From Opitutaceae bacterium (GTDB taxonomy: Bacteria > Verrucomicrobiota > Verrucomicrobiia > Opitutales > Opitutaceae), in the NCBI GenBank assembly GCA_027482185.1, contig JAIXWF010000008.1, positions 105,877 through 169,876 on the forward strand: DNA of 64,000 nucleotides, read 5' to 3'. The translations under genes were made by a program, and so were the position numbers. Positions 11,131 to 19,375 of the stretch are shown here, piece after piece. The first letter of the stretch is position 1, and each line of letters opens with the position of its first letter. The notes below the pieces were generated by a model, which was not told the DNA's origin, searched no databases, and was given only the letters and a program-made list of their open reading frames with translations.

Positions 11131-11218
11131 GTTGAAAGGTGAACGTTTCCAGTTGAAAGCACGGCAGCGCCCGCTGCCGAAGCTCCGTGCTTTCAACCTT
11201 CACCTTTCAACTTTCAAC
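11131..11218. repeat. Paired heptad repeats, GTTGAAA family, copy 3
   Basis: The left array starts GTTGAAA, GGTGAAC at 11131. The right array (11191-11218) is TTTCAAC, CTTCACC, TTTCAAC, TTTCAAC. The two are joined by a perfect 13-bp inverted repeat (GTTGAAAGCACGG and its complement) enclosing a smaller GGCAGCG hairpin. It lies between the convergent genes upp and the gene ending at 11266. Confidence 0.8.
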
Positions 11219-11244
11219 TCCGCCGCCGCAGGCGCGGGCGGACC

Positions 11245-11271
11245 GGCCCGGGCTGAAGCTCCGGGCTACGG
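11245..11271. repeat. GTAGCCCGGGC element, copy 1 (minus orientation)
   Basis: A GC-rich imperfect palindrome with the core CCCGGGCT-GAAG-CTCCGGGCTAC. The same element recurs at 18429, 48391 and 56916. Here it abuts the 3' end of the minus-strand gene ending at 11266. Confidence 0.6.
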
Positions 11272-12996
11272 CCGGGCGGCGGCGTGTTTGGCGGCGAGGG
11301 CGGCGAATTGTTCGCGCCAAGTGTCGTCGGTGGCGGTCTGGCGGCGGCCGATGGCGATGAGCGAGGCGGCGTAGTCGTGGAAGCCGTAGAGCAAATTGAG
11401 CTCCGCGGCGCGGTAGATGAGCGGCAGGCGCCGCGGGAACAGACGCACGCCTTCGTCGAGCACGGCGAGGTGGCCGCGGTTCGGCCGCGCGGCGCCGGTG
11501 GCCCAGACTTCGGCGACCAAGTCGTAGACTTCGGGCAACGGCGGGGCGTGCCGGCGCGCGTTGAAGAGCGGTCGGAGCACGTCGGCGGCCTGGTTGACCC
11601 CGAGGCGGCCGTCCGCGCCTTCGGGCGCGGCCTTCGCGGCGGCGAAGCGCAGGCGCGCCAGTTCGTACCAGGCGCGAGGCCGGAGGTCGCCGAGGTTGGC
11701 GGCGGATTCGAGCCATTCGCGGGCGCCGGCGTCGTTGCCCGCGTCGACTTCGGTCAACCCGAGCACGGCGAGCAGGTCGGGCTCACGCGCGCCGCGGTCG
11801 TAGGCGCGGCGCAGGGTGCGGCGGGCCTGCTCGAGGTATTTTTCCGCGAGGTCGGGCGAGATTTGGCGCACGTAAGGCACCTCGAGGCGTTCCCAGTCGC
11901 CCTTGATGCGGCCGAGTTGGCCGTCGGTGGCGTTGCTGAAGGCAAGGGGCGGCAACTTGGCGAATTTCGCCGGTTTGTAGCGTGCGGTCTTGCGCGTCGC
12001 GACCGGCAGAAACGCGCGCAGCTCCGCCTGCACGGCGGCGTAGTCGCGGCCGAAGCAGGCGCGGAAAACGGTTTCGTCGCCGCCGTCCACCGCGGCGCGC
12101 TCCGTGAATTTCCAGAACGCCTGCTTCCGGTCCGCCCCGCCCGCGGGGTCGAGGCCCCAGCGCACGAAGAGCGCGGCCTGGGCCTGCCACCACGTCGCGG
12201 GATCGAAGGGCGCCTTTTCCCGCGCGGGCAATTGCGCGCCGAACAGGTCCGCGAGCGGGAAAAGCACGGGCGGCGCCGCGGGATCGGCGGGGGCGTCCGC
12301 GGCCGGGAGCGGCGGCACCGGCCCCGGCCAGTCCAGCGGCTCGGCTTCGAGGGCGGAGCCGGTGTAACTGATCTGCCGATACAGCGACATGAACCCGGCG
12401 ATGAACCACGGCGGCAGCGCGGGCAGGCGGTGTTTCACCAGCGTCGAGACGTAGTCCGGCGTCAGGGCCAGGCGGTCGGTGTCGAAACGGTCGCGCCGCA
12501 CGATCATGAAGACGGCCATGACGTCGCGGTCCTGCAGGCGCAGGTTGGGCAGAAAACTCACGGGTCGCGGCGGCGCGACGGGGCGGAGCGTGCGGCCGGG
12601 ACCGGGCAGGTCGAGCTCGACGGCGGGGATTTCGGGCCGCGGCTGCAGCAGGCGCGCGATCACCTCCCGCGAGGCGGCGGGCTGCAGTTCCTCGTCGTAG
12701 AGAATCAGCGTGCGCGGGACGCTGAGCTTGAGTTGCAGGGACGGCGGCAGGATCTCGGCGAGCAGTTGATGGAGGCGGTCGTGGGCCTCGACGACGTTGC
12801 GGGTGATGCCGTCGTTGCAACGCGAGAGGACCTCGTAGGGCGGGGCGACAGTGTAGCGCCACGGCGGGCCTTTGCTGGCTTCCTCGACGATGAACGGCGG
12901 GAGCGGGACGGCGTTGTCCGGCGCTTCTGCGGCCCGGCCCCAGACGACGAGGAGCAGGAGCAGGCCGATTCGCAAATTGGCGGCGGACGAAGCCAA
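11266..12996 (-). CDS. Large exported hypothetical protein with helical-repeat C-terminus
   Basis: About 576 residues from the proposed TTG start at 12996. The N-terminus (ASSAANLRIGLLLLLVVWGRAAEA) is a signal peptide. The middle contains LVKHRLPALPPWFIAGFMSLY, which resembles the metal-site region of gluzincin peptidase-like families but lacks a clear HExxH. The C-terminal 200 residues are Ala/Leu-rich helices resembling tetratricopeptide repeats. The frame stays open to an ATG at 13158, but that extension translates spacer repeats and is unlikely to be coding; no convincing ribosome-binding site settles the start. I assign no function. Confidence 0.65.
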   Translation of the reverse strand: MASSAANLRIGLLLLLVVWGRAAEAPDNAVPLPPFIVEEASKGPPWRYTVAPPYEVLSRCNDGITRNVVEAHDRLHQLLAEILPPSLQLKLSVPRTLILYDEELQPAASREVIARLLQPRPEIPAVELDLPGPGRTLRPVAPPRPVSFLPNLRLQDRDVMAVFMIVRRDRFDTDRLALTPDYVSTLVKHRLPALPPWFIAGFMSLYRQISYTGSALEAEPLDWPGPVPPLPAADAPADPAAPPVLFPLADLFGAQLPAREKAPFDPATWWQAQAALFVRWGLDPAGGADRKQAFWKFTERAAVDGGDETVFRACFGRDYAAVQAELRAFLPVATRKTARYKPAKFAKLPPLAFSNATDGQLGRIKGDWERLEVPYVRQISPDLAEKYLEQARRTLRRAYDRGAREPDLLAVLGLTEVDAGNDAGAREWLESAANLGDLRPRAWYELARLRFAAAKAAPEGADGRLGVNQAADVLRPLFNARRHAPPLPEVYDLVAEVWATGAARPNRGHLAVLDEGVRLFPRRLPLIYRAAELNLLYGFHDYAASLIAIGRRQTATDDTWREQFAALAAKHAAARP

Positions 12997-13123
12997 AGGC
13001 AGGGGACAGGACGGACAGGACGAGACGAGCGGATTGACAGGAAGGAAGTGGGCTGCGGCGCGGGAGGAGGAGAATCGGAGCGGCGGAAAAGAAGAAACTC
13101 CGGAAAAGAAGAAAGCAGAAGGC

Positions 13124-13238
13124 GGAGTTCGGAGTTCGGCCGCGTGCCTATAACCCAAAACTCAAAACCCAAAACTCGGGCCGCGCCGCCGCGGCGAGTT
13201 CCCAACTCCGAACTCCAAACCCCGAACTCCAAACTCGA
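13124..13238. repeat. Heptad repeats, AACTCCR/AACCCAA family
   Basis: The array includes GGAGTTC twice, then AACCCAA, AACTCAA, AACCCAA, AACTCGG (13152-13179) and AACTCCG, AACTCCA, AACCCCG, AACTCCA, AACTCGA (13204-13238), all in 7-nt phase. It occupies the spacer between two minus-strand genes and overlaps the doubtful 5' extension of the downstream gene. Confidence 0.75.
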
Positions 13239-13282
13239 AATCGCCAAGGTTTGAAGCGCCGCGCTTCAAACCTTGGCGATTT
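13238..13282. terminator. Long perfect hairpin spanning the oxidoreductase stop codon
   Basis: Two perfectly complementary 21-nt arms (13238-13258 and 13262-13282) are separated by 3 nt. The right arm contains the last codons and stop of the minus-strand oxidoreductase gene; the left arm lies in the spacer. It would form a very stable hairpin at the 3' end of that mRNA. No T-run follows. Confidence 0.6.
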
Positions 13283-14750
13283 TGGCTTCGAGCGACGGCA
13301 CCACGAACGGGGCGCGGTAGTTGCGGGTGAGGAGCGGGTTCGCGACGGCGGCGAATTCGCCGGCGAAACGTTCGCGTTGCTTCGGGTCGAGCGTCAGCGG
13401 CACGCCGTAGGTGAGCGGGGTGCGCGCGAGATCGACGTCGTTGGCGGCGAGGTGCTCCGTCATGCGGCCGACGGCTTCGGCGAGGCCGGCGTTGCCCTTG
13501 ATCCGGGCCTTGAGGTCGGCGGGCGCGGCGGCTTTGCCGAGCACGTGCGAGATGTTGCCGAGATGGCAGAGGGCGCTGGAGACGTGGCCTTCCTCGATCG
13601 GGCCGTAGAGGTCGGCCTGTTTCCGGCTGCGGACGGCGTCGACGAAGTTCTGCATATGGCGGTCGGAGCCCTTGAATTCCTTCACGACTTGGCCGGCCTT
13701 GTCGTAGGCGGTGGCGGTGAAGTAGGCGGTGGTCACGACGCTGCCGCCTTCGCAGTCGATCACGTTGCCCACGCCGACGCCGCGGTATTTGTCCATGGCG
13801 CCGTCGCCCTTCGCGCCGGTCTTCGACGGGAGGCCGCGGACTTCGAAGATGAGCGGAGCGGTGGCGTAGTCGTGGATCACGACCTGCGTGTTGGGCGTGT
13901 CGCCGTCGTCGACGTAGCCGAGGCGGCCGCCGACGCTGAGCGTGCCGCGGGGCAGACCCTTTTCGCCGAGGAACCAGCGGGCGACGTCCATCTGGTGGAT
14001 GCCTTGGTTGCCGACGTCGCCGTTGCCGGTGACGTGGAGCCAATGCCAGTCGTAGTGGAGGCGGCGGCGACGGATCGGGTCGGCGGGAGCCGGGCCGGCC
14101 CAGAGGTCGTAGTTGACGGTGGCCGGGATGGGCGTGGGCGCGTCGACTTTGCCGATGGAGTCGCGGCGCTTGTAGCAGAAGCCGCGGGCGGCGGTGACCT
14201 TGCCGAGATTGCCGGCGCGGACCCAGGCGACGGCCTGCTGGAGACCTTCGCCGGAGCGGATCTGCGTGCCGCATTGGACAATGCGGTTGGTCAGCGCGGC
14301 GGCGGCGACGAGCTGGCGGCCTTCCCAGACGTTGTGGGAAACGGGTTTCTCGACGTACACGTCCTTCCCCGCTTGGCAGGCCCAGATGGCGTGGAGGGCG
14401 TGGATGTGGTTGGGGGTGGCGAGGGTGACGGCGTCGATGTCGGGCGACGCGAGCAGTTCGCGGATGTCGACGTAGGTTTTGACGGCGGCGTAGGGCTGCT
14501 TGCCGTCGACCGTGGTGGCGCGGGCGCGCTCGAGGACGGCGGTGTCGACGTCGCAGAACGCGGCGATGCGCACGCCCTTGATCTTGCCGAGGCTGGCGAG
14601 GTGGGCGCGGCCGCGGCCGTTGAGGCCGACGACGGCGACGCGGAGTTCGGAGTTGGCGCCGGCGACTTGGGCCCAGGAGCGGGCGGTGAAGGCGGTGAGT
14701 CCGGCCGCGGCGGACGTTTTGAGGAAGGAGCGGCGGGTGAACGGGGTCAT
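13266..14750 (-). CDS. Tat-exported Gfo/Idh/MocA family oxidoreductase
   Basis: A 494-residue NAD(P)-dependent oxidoreductase. The N-terminus carries a twin-arginine signal (RRSFLKTSAAAGLTAF), so the folded, cofactor-loaded enzyme is exported. A Rossmann motif (VAVVGLNGRGRAHL) follows at about residues 38-51, then the family EKP motif (YVEKPVSHN) and a C-terminal alpha/beta substrate domain with GNQGIHQMDVARWFLG. Enzymes of this group oxidise or reduce sugars and inositols. The next gene upstream, a PmoA-like protein, is a frequent companion of such enzymes in Verrucomicrobia and Planctomycetes, suggesting polysaccharide-derived sugar metabolism. A terminator in the 115-nt gap suggests separate transcripts. 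Confidence 0.9.
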   Translation of the reverse strand: MTPFTRRSFLKTSAAAGLTAFTARSWAQVAGANSELRVAVVGLNGRGRAHLASLGKIKGVRIAAFCDVDTAVLERARATTVDGKQPYAAVKTYVDIRELLASPDIDAVTLATPNHIHALHAIWACQAGKDVYVEKPVSHNVWEGRQLVAAAALTNRIVQCGTQIRSGEGLQQAVAWVRAGNLGKVTAARGFCYKRRDSIGKVDAPTPIPATVNYDLWAGPAPADPIRRRRLHYDWHWLHVTGNGDVGNQGIHQMDVARWFLGEKGLPRGTLSVGGRLGYVDDGDTPNTQVVIHDYATAPLIFEVRGLPSKTGAKGDGAMDKYRGVGVGNVIDCEGGSVVTTAYFTATAYDKAGQVVKEFKGSDRHMQNFVDAVRSRKQADLYGPIEEGHVSSALCHLGNISHVLGKAAAPADLKARIKGNAGLAEAVGRMTEHLAANDVDLARTPLTYGVPLTLDPKQRERFAGEFAAVANPLLTRNYRAPFVVPSLEAKIAKV

Positions 14751-14828
14751 GGCGAGTTGGCTGCGATTGGGGTGAAAGCGGGGGCGGGACGAGAGGCGGG
14801 GCGGACGGCGTCCGCCCGAAGCGGATAC

Positions 14829-14856
14829 AAAAAAAGGCAGGTCGTGCGACCTGCCT
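14829..14856 (-). terminator. Rho-independent terminator of the PmoA-like gene
   Basis: On the minus strand a 10-bp stem (AGGCAGGTCG pairing with CGACCTGCCT) with a 2-nt loop is followed directly by a run of T residues (the A-run at 14829-14835 on the plus strand). It lies 9 nt past the stop of the gene ending at 14866. Confidence 0.9.
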
Positions 14857-14865
14857 CGTGGCGAC

Positions 14866-15861
14866 TCACTTTCCGGCGGCGTAGGCCTGGAAGCGTTCGG
14901 CGATCTTGGCGGCTTTTTCGTCGCCGGGATGGAAGAGGAAGCGCCAGCGGAAGGTCACGCTGCTGCCGGCGGGGATGGTGAGGTCGCCGGCCTTGGGCTC
15001 GTTCTTGAGGTTTTCGAAATCGTGTTTGCCGAAGGGATTGGCGGCGAAGAGCGCGTAGTCGCGCACGTGCCACCAGGTCGGATGGCGGGGGTTCTTCGGG
15101 TGGTCGAACATCGCGACGCCGTAGACCTTGCCGTTCTTCGGACCATGGTAGTCGACCCAGGCGGAACGCTTGCCCCAGGCGGCGGTGTTTTTGACGCCCT
15201 CGGCGTTGATGATCGTGCCGGTGCCTTCGTGCTTCGTCTTCTGTTTGTTGACGGAGTACGTGTGCGGCGGGGTCATCCACAGCGGCAGACGGATCGCCAT
15301 CGAGCCTTCCTTGGTGTCGCCGAGGACGACGGGTTTGCCGGCCGGGGCCTTCAGCGTGACCTCGTAATCGAGGGTGCGCGTGGCGGCGTCGCCGCTGATG
15401 CGGACGACGGTGTCGTCGGTGCAATGCACGGTGCCGTCCGGCCCGACCCATTTGTTGCTCGCGCGGATCTCGGCGACGCCGCCCTTGACGGAGGCGTCGA
15501 CCTTTTCGCTGACGATCTTGCCCTTCTGGTCGTTGTTTTCGGCCCAGAAATCGACGCCGTTGACGGCGCCGTGGGTGAACCAGAGGGAGCGGTGGTGCGG
15601 GTGGTCTTCCACTTCGCCGGCCACGCCCTTCTTCATCGGGAAGTGGCGCATCATCTCGGTGCCGTCGGCGGCGAGGACGGGATAGAAGTAGGGTTTCGGG
15701 CCGTCCTTGTAGACGTATTCCGTAAACAGTTGGCCGCCGATTTCGACGCGCACGCGGCCATCGCTGCGGGTAATCTTGGGGTCGTTGGCGGCGGCGCGCA
15801 GCGCGAACGTCGGCGCGAGCAAACCGGCCAACACGAGGAGGGGCAGGACACGTGTCTTCAT
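14866..15861 (-). CDS. PmoA-like (DUF6807) exported protein
   Basis: A 331-residue protein with a signal peptide (MKTRVLPLLVLAGLLAPTFALRAAA). The rest matches the DUF6807, 'methane oxygenase PmoA'-labelled family: YVYKDGPKPYFYPVLAADGTEMMRHFPMKK, EDHPHHRSLWFTHGAVNGVDFW, and a C-terminal MFDHPKNPRHPTWWHVRDYALFAANPFG. The family label comes from an old annotation; these are periplasmic proteins of unknown biochemical role found near sugar oxidoreductases. The conserved HPHHRSLW and HPTWWH histidines could bind metal or sugar. The ATG at 15861 was chosen for the signal peptide; upstream in-frame sequence is heptad repeat. Confidence 0.85.
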   Translation of the reverse strand: MKTRVLPLLVLAGLLAPTFALRAAANDPKITRSDGRVRVEIGGQLFTEYVYKDGPKPYFYPVLAADGTEMMRHFPMKKGVAGEVEDHPHHRSLWFTHGAVNGVDFWAENNDQKGKIVSEKVDASVKGGVAEIRASNKWVGPDGTVHCTDDTVVRISGDAATRTLDYEVTLKAPAGKPVVLGDTKEGSMAIRLPLWMTPPHTYSVNKQKTKHEGTGTIINAEGVKNTAAWGKRSAWVDYHGPKNGKVYGVAMFDHPKNPRHPTWWHVRDYALFAANPFGKHDFENLKNEPKAGDLTIPAGSSVTFRWRFLFHPGDEKAAKIAERFQAYAAGK

Positions 15862-15929
15862 GGGTAGTCCGAAGAGACGGACGAAAGCCGAAAAAGGCGC
15901 AACCGGAAAGCGGAGGATCGGGAACGCCG

Positions 15930-16142
15930 GAATGCGGAAACCGGAGACCGGAAACGGGAATGAAGACCGGAAACCGAAGACCGGAAACCGGAAACCCCGG
16001 CCCCGCGATCCCAACTCCCAACTCCAAACTCCGAATTCCGAATTCCAAATTCCGAACCCCAAACCCCGAACTTCCACCCCGTCCCGCCCTCCCCTTCCCG
16101 CCTAGCTCCAACCCAAAACCCAAAACTCAGAACCCAGAACTC
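15930..16142. repeat. Two families of heptad repeats between the PmoA-like gene and recA
   Basis: 15930-16000 holds GGAAACC/GGAGACC/GAAGACC-type units. 16013-16078 holds ACTCCCA, ACTCCAA, ACTCCGA, ATTCCGA, ATTCCAA, ATTCCGA, ACCCCAA and ACCCCGA. 16108-16142 holds AACCCAA/AACTCAG units. All are in 7-nt steps. The block lies in a divergent promoter region immediately upstream of the recA SOS box. Confidence 0.8.
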
Positions 16143-16162
16143 ATATATTATACCGCAGTCTT

Positions 16163-16184
16163 GACGTGTTCACCTGAACACGTC
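16163..16184. promoter_or_regulatory. LexA (SOS) operator upstream of recA
   Basis: An exact TGTTC-N4-GAACA motif at 16167-16180 lies inside a longer palindrome whose outer arms GACG/CGTC also pair. This is the motif described for verrucomicrobial LexA. A possible -35 (TTGACG, 16161-16166) overlaps its left arm, and an AT-rich TATTAT at 16146-16151 could instead be a -10. In both cases a bound repressor would block transcription. It lies 118 nt before the recA start. Confidence 0.88.
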
Positions 16185-16297
16185 ACGCGTTTTGGTACGG
16201 CTCCGTCCTTGCGAACCGAAACTCGCGCCGCACGCTGCCGAGCCGTTTTTCCCCTTTCATCAAAAACCACCCAACGTCCGACCAACCTCCGCCCGAC

Positions 16298-17398
16298 ATG
16301 TCCAAAGCCGCCCCCGCCGCCAAGTCCGCCGACGCCAAGCCGGCCGCCCCCGCCAACGCCGCGCTCGTCGCCGCCAGCGCCGCCCGCGACAAGAACATCG
16401 AGCTCGCCCTCTCCTCCATCACCAAGCAGTTCGGCGAAGGCTCCATCATGCGGCTCGGCAGCAATGCCAAGATGAAGGTCGAGACGCAGACCACCGGCTC
16501 CCTCGCGGTCGACCTCGCCCTCGGCGTCGGCGGCCTGCCCAAGGGCCGCATCATCGAGATCTACGGGCCGGAATCCTCCGGCAAGACGACGTTCTGCTTG
16601 AGCGTCATCGCCGAATCCCAGAAACGCGGCGGCCTCGCCGCCTTCATCGACGTCGAGCACGCCCTCGACCCGAAGTACGCCCGCATCGTTGGCGTCAACC
16701 TCGACGACCTCCTCGTTTCCCAGCCCGATTCCGGCGAAGACGCGCTCAACATCATGGAGACGCTCATCCGCTCCAACTCGATCGACGTCATCGTCCTCGA
16801 CTCCGTCGCCGCCCTCACCACCAAGGCCGAACTCGACGGCCAGATGGGCGACGCCACCGTCGGCGCCCAGGCCCGCCTGATGTCGCAGGCCATGCGCCGC
16901 CTCACCGCGGTTGTGAGCAAGACCAACTGCGTCTGCATCTTCACCAACCAGATCCGCGAGAAGATCGGCGTCATGTTCGGCAACCCGGAAACCACCTCCG
17001 GCGGCCGCGCGCTCAAGTTCTTCGCCTCCATCCGCATCGACATCCGCCGCAAGGACCAGATCAAGACCCCCGAGGGCAAGGTCATCGGCAACCGGACCAA
17101 GATCAAAGTCGTGAAGAACAAGGTCGCTCCGCCGTTCACCGAGGTCGAATTCGACATCATGTACGACGAAGGCATCTCCAAGATGGGTTCGCTCCTCGAT
17201 CTCGGCCTCGAGCACAAGATCCTCGAAAAGAAGGGCGCCTGGATCGCCTACGAGGGCAACCTCGTCGGCCAAGGCCGCGATGCCGCCAAGCAGGCCCTCA
17301 AGGAAAAGCCCGAACTCGCGGAGAAGATCCACAAAGCCATCTTGGAGAAGGTGAACATCGTCGGCGGCGCCACCGTCACCGGCGAAAGCACCGAGTAA
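16298..17398 (+). CDS. recA: Recombinase RecA
   Basis: A 366-residue DNA-dependent ATPase that forms filaments on single-stranded DNA, catalyses strand exchange and triggers LexA self-cleavage. Walker A is GPESSGKTT (about residues 88-96), the Walker B region is [10 protein letters not shown], and the L1/L2 DNA-binding loops include [20 protein letters not shown] and the [15 protein letters not shown] region. The N-terminus has an Ala/Pro-rich leader of about 25 residues before the usual RecA core; length is otherwise normal. An SOS box lies upstream and a perfect terminator lies downstream, so it is a monocistronic, DNA-damage-inducible gene. Confidence 0.98.
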   Translation: MSKAAPAAKSADAKPAAPANAALVAASAARDKNIELALSSITKQFGEGSIMRLGSNAKMKVETQTTGSLAVDLALGVGGLPKGRIIEIYGPESSGKTTFCLSVIAESQKRGGLAAFIDVEHALDPKYARIVGVNLDDLLVSQPDSGEDALNIMETLIRSNSIDVIVLDSVAALTTKAELDGQMGDATVGAQARLMSQAMRRLTAVVSKTNCVCIFTNQIREKIGVMFGNPETTSGGRALKFFASIRIDIRRKDQIKTPEGKVIGNRTKIKVVKNKVAPPFTEVEFDIMYDEGISKMGSLLDLGLEHKILEKKGAWIAYEGNLVGQGRDAAKQALKEKPELAEKIHKAILEKVNIVGGATVTGESTE

Positions 17399-17455
17399 AC
17401 GGATTTCCGTTCCGGCAATTTCCGCTCTCCGCGGAGCCCCCGCCCCTTCCCCCTC

Positions 17456-17481
17456 GGGCCGGTCTCACGACCGGCCCTTTT
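17456..17481 (+). terminator. Rho-independent terminator of recA
   Basis: A 9-bp perfect stem (GGGCCGGTC pairing with GACCGGCCC) with a TCAC loop is followed by TTTT, 58 nt after the recA stop. Confidence 0.9.
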
Positions 17482-17643
17482 CATTTACCCAAGTTTGCCC
17501 GCGGCCGTGCCTGCGCCCGCCCCTGCGTGTTTCCGCCCGCGCGAAACGCATCCAGCCCCGCCCCGTCGTGCCGATTGCTTCCGTGGCATTCCGTATTCCC
17601 GATCATCGCCCTTCGCTTACCGCCACGGCTGTTTGCCCTCTCC

Positions 17644-17686
17644 GTCCTTTCGCCTTTCCCCTTTCGCCTTTGGCTTTCCGCCTTCC
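17644..17686 (+). repeat. Heptad repeat, CGCCTTT family
   Basis: Units GTCCTTT, CGCCTTT, CCCCTTT, CGCCTTT, then GGCTTTC and CGCCTTC follow each other in 7-nt phase and end just before the start codon of the lipoprotein gene at 17691. Confidence 0.7.
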
Positions 17687-17690
17687 CTTC

Positions 17691-18254
17691 ATGCTCCCCT
17701 GCCCTGCCCCGGCCCGCCGACTCACGCGCCCTCGCCCATTCTTGCCCGGATGGGTTGCCCTGCTGCTCGCCGCGCTCGGTCTCGCCGGTTGCCAGGCCAC
17801 GGCGCCTTCATCCGCCGCGCCCCGCGACCCAGCCGGCGCCCGCGCGGAAATCTCCGGGCGCATTGCCGGGATCCGCGATGCCATCCTCGCCCGTTCCGCC
17901 GCGGGCATCGTCGCGCCGGGCACAGCCGACTGGACCTTCACCGGGCCCGACGGCGCCACGCTCGATCGCACCGCGTTTGTCGCGCGTACCGAGGCGCTGT
18001 TCGCGCGCATCGTGAGCATCGAATCTTTGGATACGGCCGTCGACCGCATCGCCTTCGTCGACGCTACGGCCGCCGACGTCGAGATCACGCAGACCATGGT
18101 CCGCACGGAACGCGGCGCCCCGGACGCGCGCCTCTGGCTGCGCTACCGCGAACGCCACCGTTGGGTGAAGACCGACACCGGCTGGCGCGTGCGTTCCGTC
18201 GCCTTCATCGGCACACCGGAGCGCCGCCCCTTGGCCCCCGGCGAGAAGCCCTGA
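17691..18254 (+). CDS. NTF2/SnoaL-like lipoprotein of unknown function
   Basis: A 187-residue protein with a basic N-terminus, a hydrophobic helix (WVALLLAALGLAGC) and a lipobox ending at Cys34, so it is probably a membrane-anchored lipoprotein. The mature part (ARAEISGRIAGIRDAILARS, then DGATLDRTAFVARTEALFARI and the closing beta strands RHRWVKTDTGWRVRSVAF) has the shape of an NTF2-like/DUF4440 domain, a small ligand-binding fold. The ATG at 17691 is preferred over an earlier in-frame ATG because it directly follows the heptad repeat and begins the signal peptide. Confidence 0.65.
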   Translation: MLPCPAPARRLTRPRPFLPGWVALLLAALGLAGCQATAPSSAAPRDPAGARAEISGRIAGIRDAILARSAAGIVAPGTADWTFTGPDGATLDRTAFVARTEALFARIVSIESLDTAVDRIAFVDATAADVEITQTMVRTERGAPDARLWLRYRERHRWVKTDTGWRVRSVAFIGTPERRPLAPGEKP

Positions 18255-18265
18255 GCCAGATCATG

Positions 18266-18300
18266 GAGTTGAGAGTTGAAAGTTGAGGGTTGAGAGACCG
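18266..18300 (+). repeat. Heptad repeat, GAGTTGA family, copy 4
   Basis: Five units in phase: GAGTTGA, GAGTTGA, AAGTTGA, GGGTTGA, GAGACCG. The following sequence (CGATCCGTCGCAGGTCGG) matches that after the copy at 5624. Confidence 0.75.
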
Positions 18301-18428
18301 ATCCGTCGCAGGTCGGAAAACGCAGCTGCAACCTTTTGCCTGAGGGACCCAACCGTTCTGCTCTCAGCTCTCGACCGAACCCAAGCTCTCTCAACGGCAT
18401 GAGTTCGACTGAGTCGGCACCGCTCGCC

Positions 18429-18452
18429 GTAGCCCGGCGCTTCAGCCCGGGC
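18429..18452 (+). repeat. GTAGCCCGGGC element, copy 2 (half element)
   Basis: A single imperfect palindrome, GTAGCCCGGCGC-TTCA-GCCCGGGC. The inverted second half seen at 48391 and 56916 is absent here. Confidence 0.55.
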
Positions 18453-18606
18453 CTATCTATCTATCTCCGGCCCCACCCGCGCCGCCTCCCCTCGCGCGCA
18501 CCGGTCTGTCCCCCGCCCCCTTATCCCCGGCTTAAGCCGCGGCGCTAGTGTGCGTTTGCCCGTTGCCGCCCCCGGGAAATGCGGGTCTCCTGCGCTCCGT
18601 TTGTCC

Positions 18607-19365
18607 ATGCCCGACCCGCTCGCCTCCCCGCCCGCCCAACCCGGTCCTGCCGTGCCGGCCCGGCCGCCGGTTTTCCATGTGCGCGGGCTCGCCCGCCGCT
18701 ACGGCGAAGGCGAAGCGGCCGTCACCGCCCTCGCCGGCGTCGATCTCGATCTTTACGCCGGCGAATTGATCGTGCTGCTCGGCGCCTCCGGCAGCGGCAA
18801 GTCCACGTTGCTCAACCAGCTCGGCGGCCTCGATTCCCCCAGCGAGGGCGTGCTCGAATACCGCGGCGCCAACCTCGCCGCCTTCGATGAGGCGGAACTC
18901 ACGGTGTTCCGCCGCGACGCCGTCGGCTTCGTTTTCCAGGCCTACAATCTCATCCCCAGCCTCACCGCCCGGGAAAACGTCGCCCTCATCACCGAGATCT
19001 GCCGCGCGCCCATGGTGCCCGAGGAAGCCCTCGCCCTCGTCGGCCTCGCCGACCGCATGAACCACTTCCCCGCCCAGCTCTCCGGCGGCGAACAGCAGCG
19101 CGTCGCCATCGCCCGCGCCATCGCCAAGCGCCCCGAGGTCCTGCTCTGCGACGAACCCACCGGCGCCCTCGATGTCCGCACCGGCATCACCGTCCTCGAG
19201 GCCATCGAGCGCATCAACCGCGAGCTCGGCACCCTCGCCGTCATCATCACGCACAACGCCGTGATGGCCGACATGGCCGATCGCATTTTCACGTTGTCCG
19301 ACGGCCGCATCGTCAACGTCCGCGCCAACGCCCGCCGCGCCGCCGCCCGCGAACTGAAGTGGTAG
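18607..19365 (+). CDS. ABC transporter ATP-binding protein (MacB/LolD type)
   Basis: A 252-residue ATPase of the MacB/LolD class. Motifs are Walker [11 protein letters not shown]-loop [17 protein letters not shown], signature LSGGEQQR, Walker [12 protein letters not shown] and switch histidine in IITHN. The VFQAYNL and EPTGALD signatures are typical of ATPases that couple to FtsX-like permeases to move substrates through the envelope rather than across the inner membrane. It is followed after 10 nt by its permease and then by a HlyD-type adaptor. The start at 18607 (MPDPLAS) removes 19 in-frame residues that look like spacer. Confidence 0.92.
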   Translation: MPDPLASPPAQPGPAVPARPPVFHVRGLARRYGEGEAAVTALAGVDLDLYAGELIVLLGASGSGKSTLLNQLGGLDSPSEGVLEYRGANLAAFDEAELTVFRRDAVGFVFQAYNLIPSLTARENVALITEICRAPMVPEEALALVGLADRMNHFPAQLSGGEQQRVAIARAIAKRPEVLLCDEPTGALDVRTGITVLEAIERINRELGTLAVIITHNAVMADMADRIFTLSDGRIVNVRANARRAAARELKW

Positions 19366-19375
19366 CCGCCGCGCC

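Larger units (their letters stand above)
18255..18606. other. 352-bp spacer without a gene
   Basis: The spacer contains a GTTGA-type heptad array (18266-18300) with its conserved CGATCCG tail, then a GTAGCCCGGC element (18429-18452). The rest is unremarkable GC-rich sequence with a short TATC triplet run at about 18453-18464. It must hold the promoter of the downstream ABC operon, but I see no convincing -35/-10 pair. Confidence 0.5.

Noticed and set aside
13000..13022. A 9-nt-period GGACAGGAC stretch, also seen in complement at 23115-23150
   Set aside because: Only two short copies are visible; too little to separate from chance or from the heptad elements.
12997..13158. 5' extension of the exported hypothetical protein to the ATG at 13158
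   Set aside because: The added residues translate heptad and purine-rich repeat sequence, and would push the evident signal peptide about 60 residues inward.
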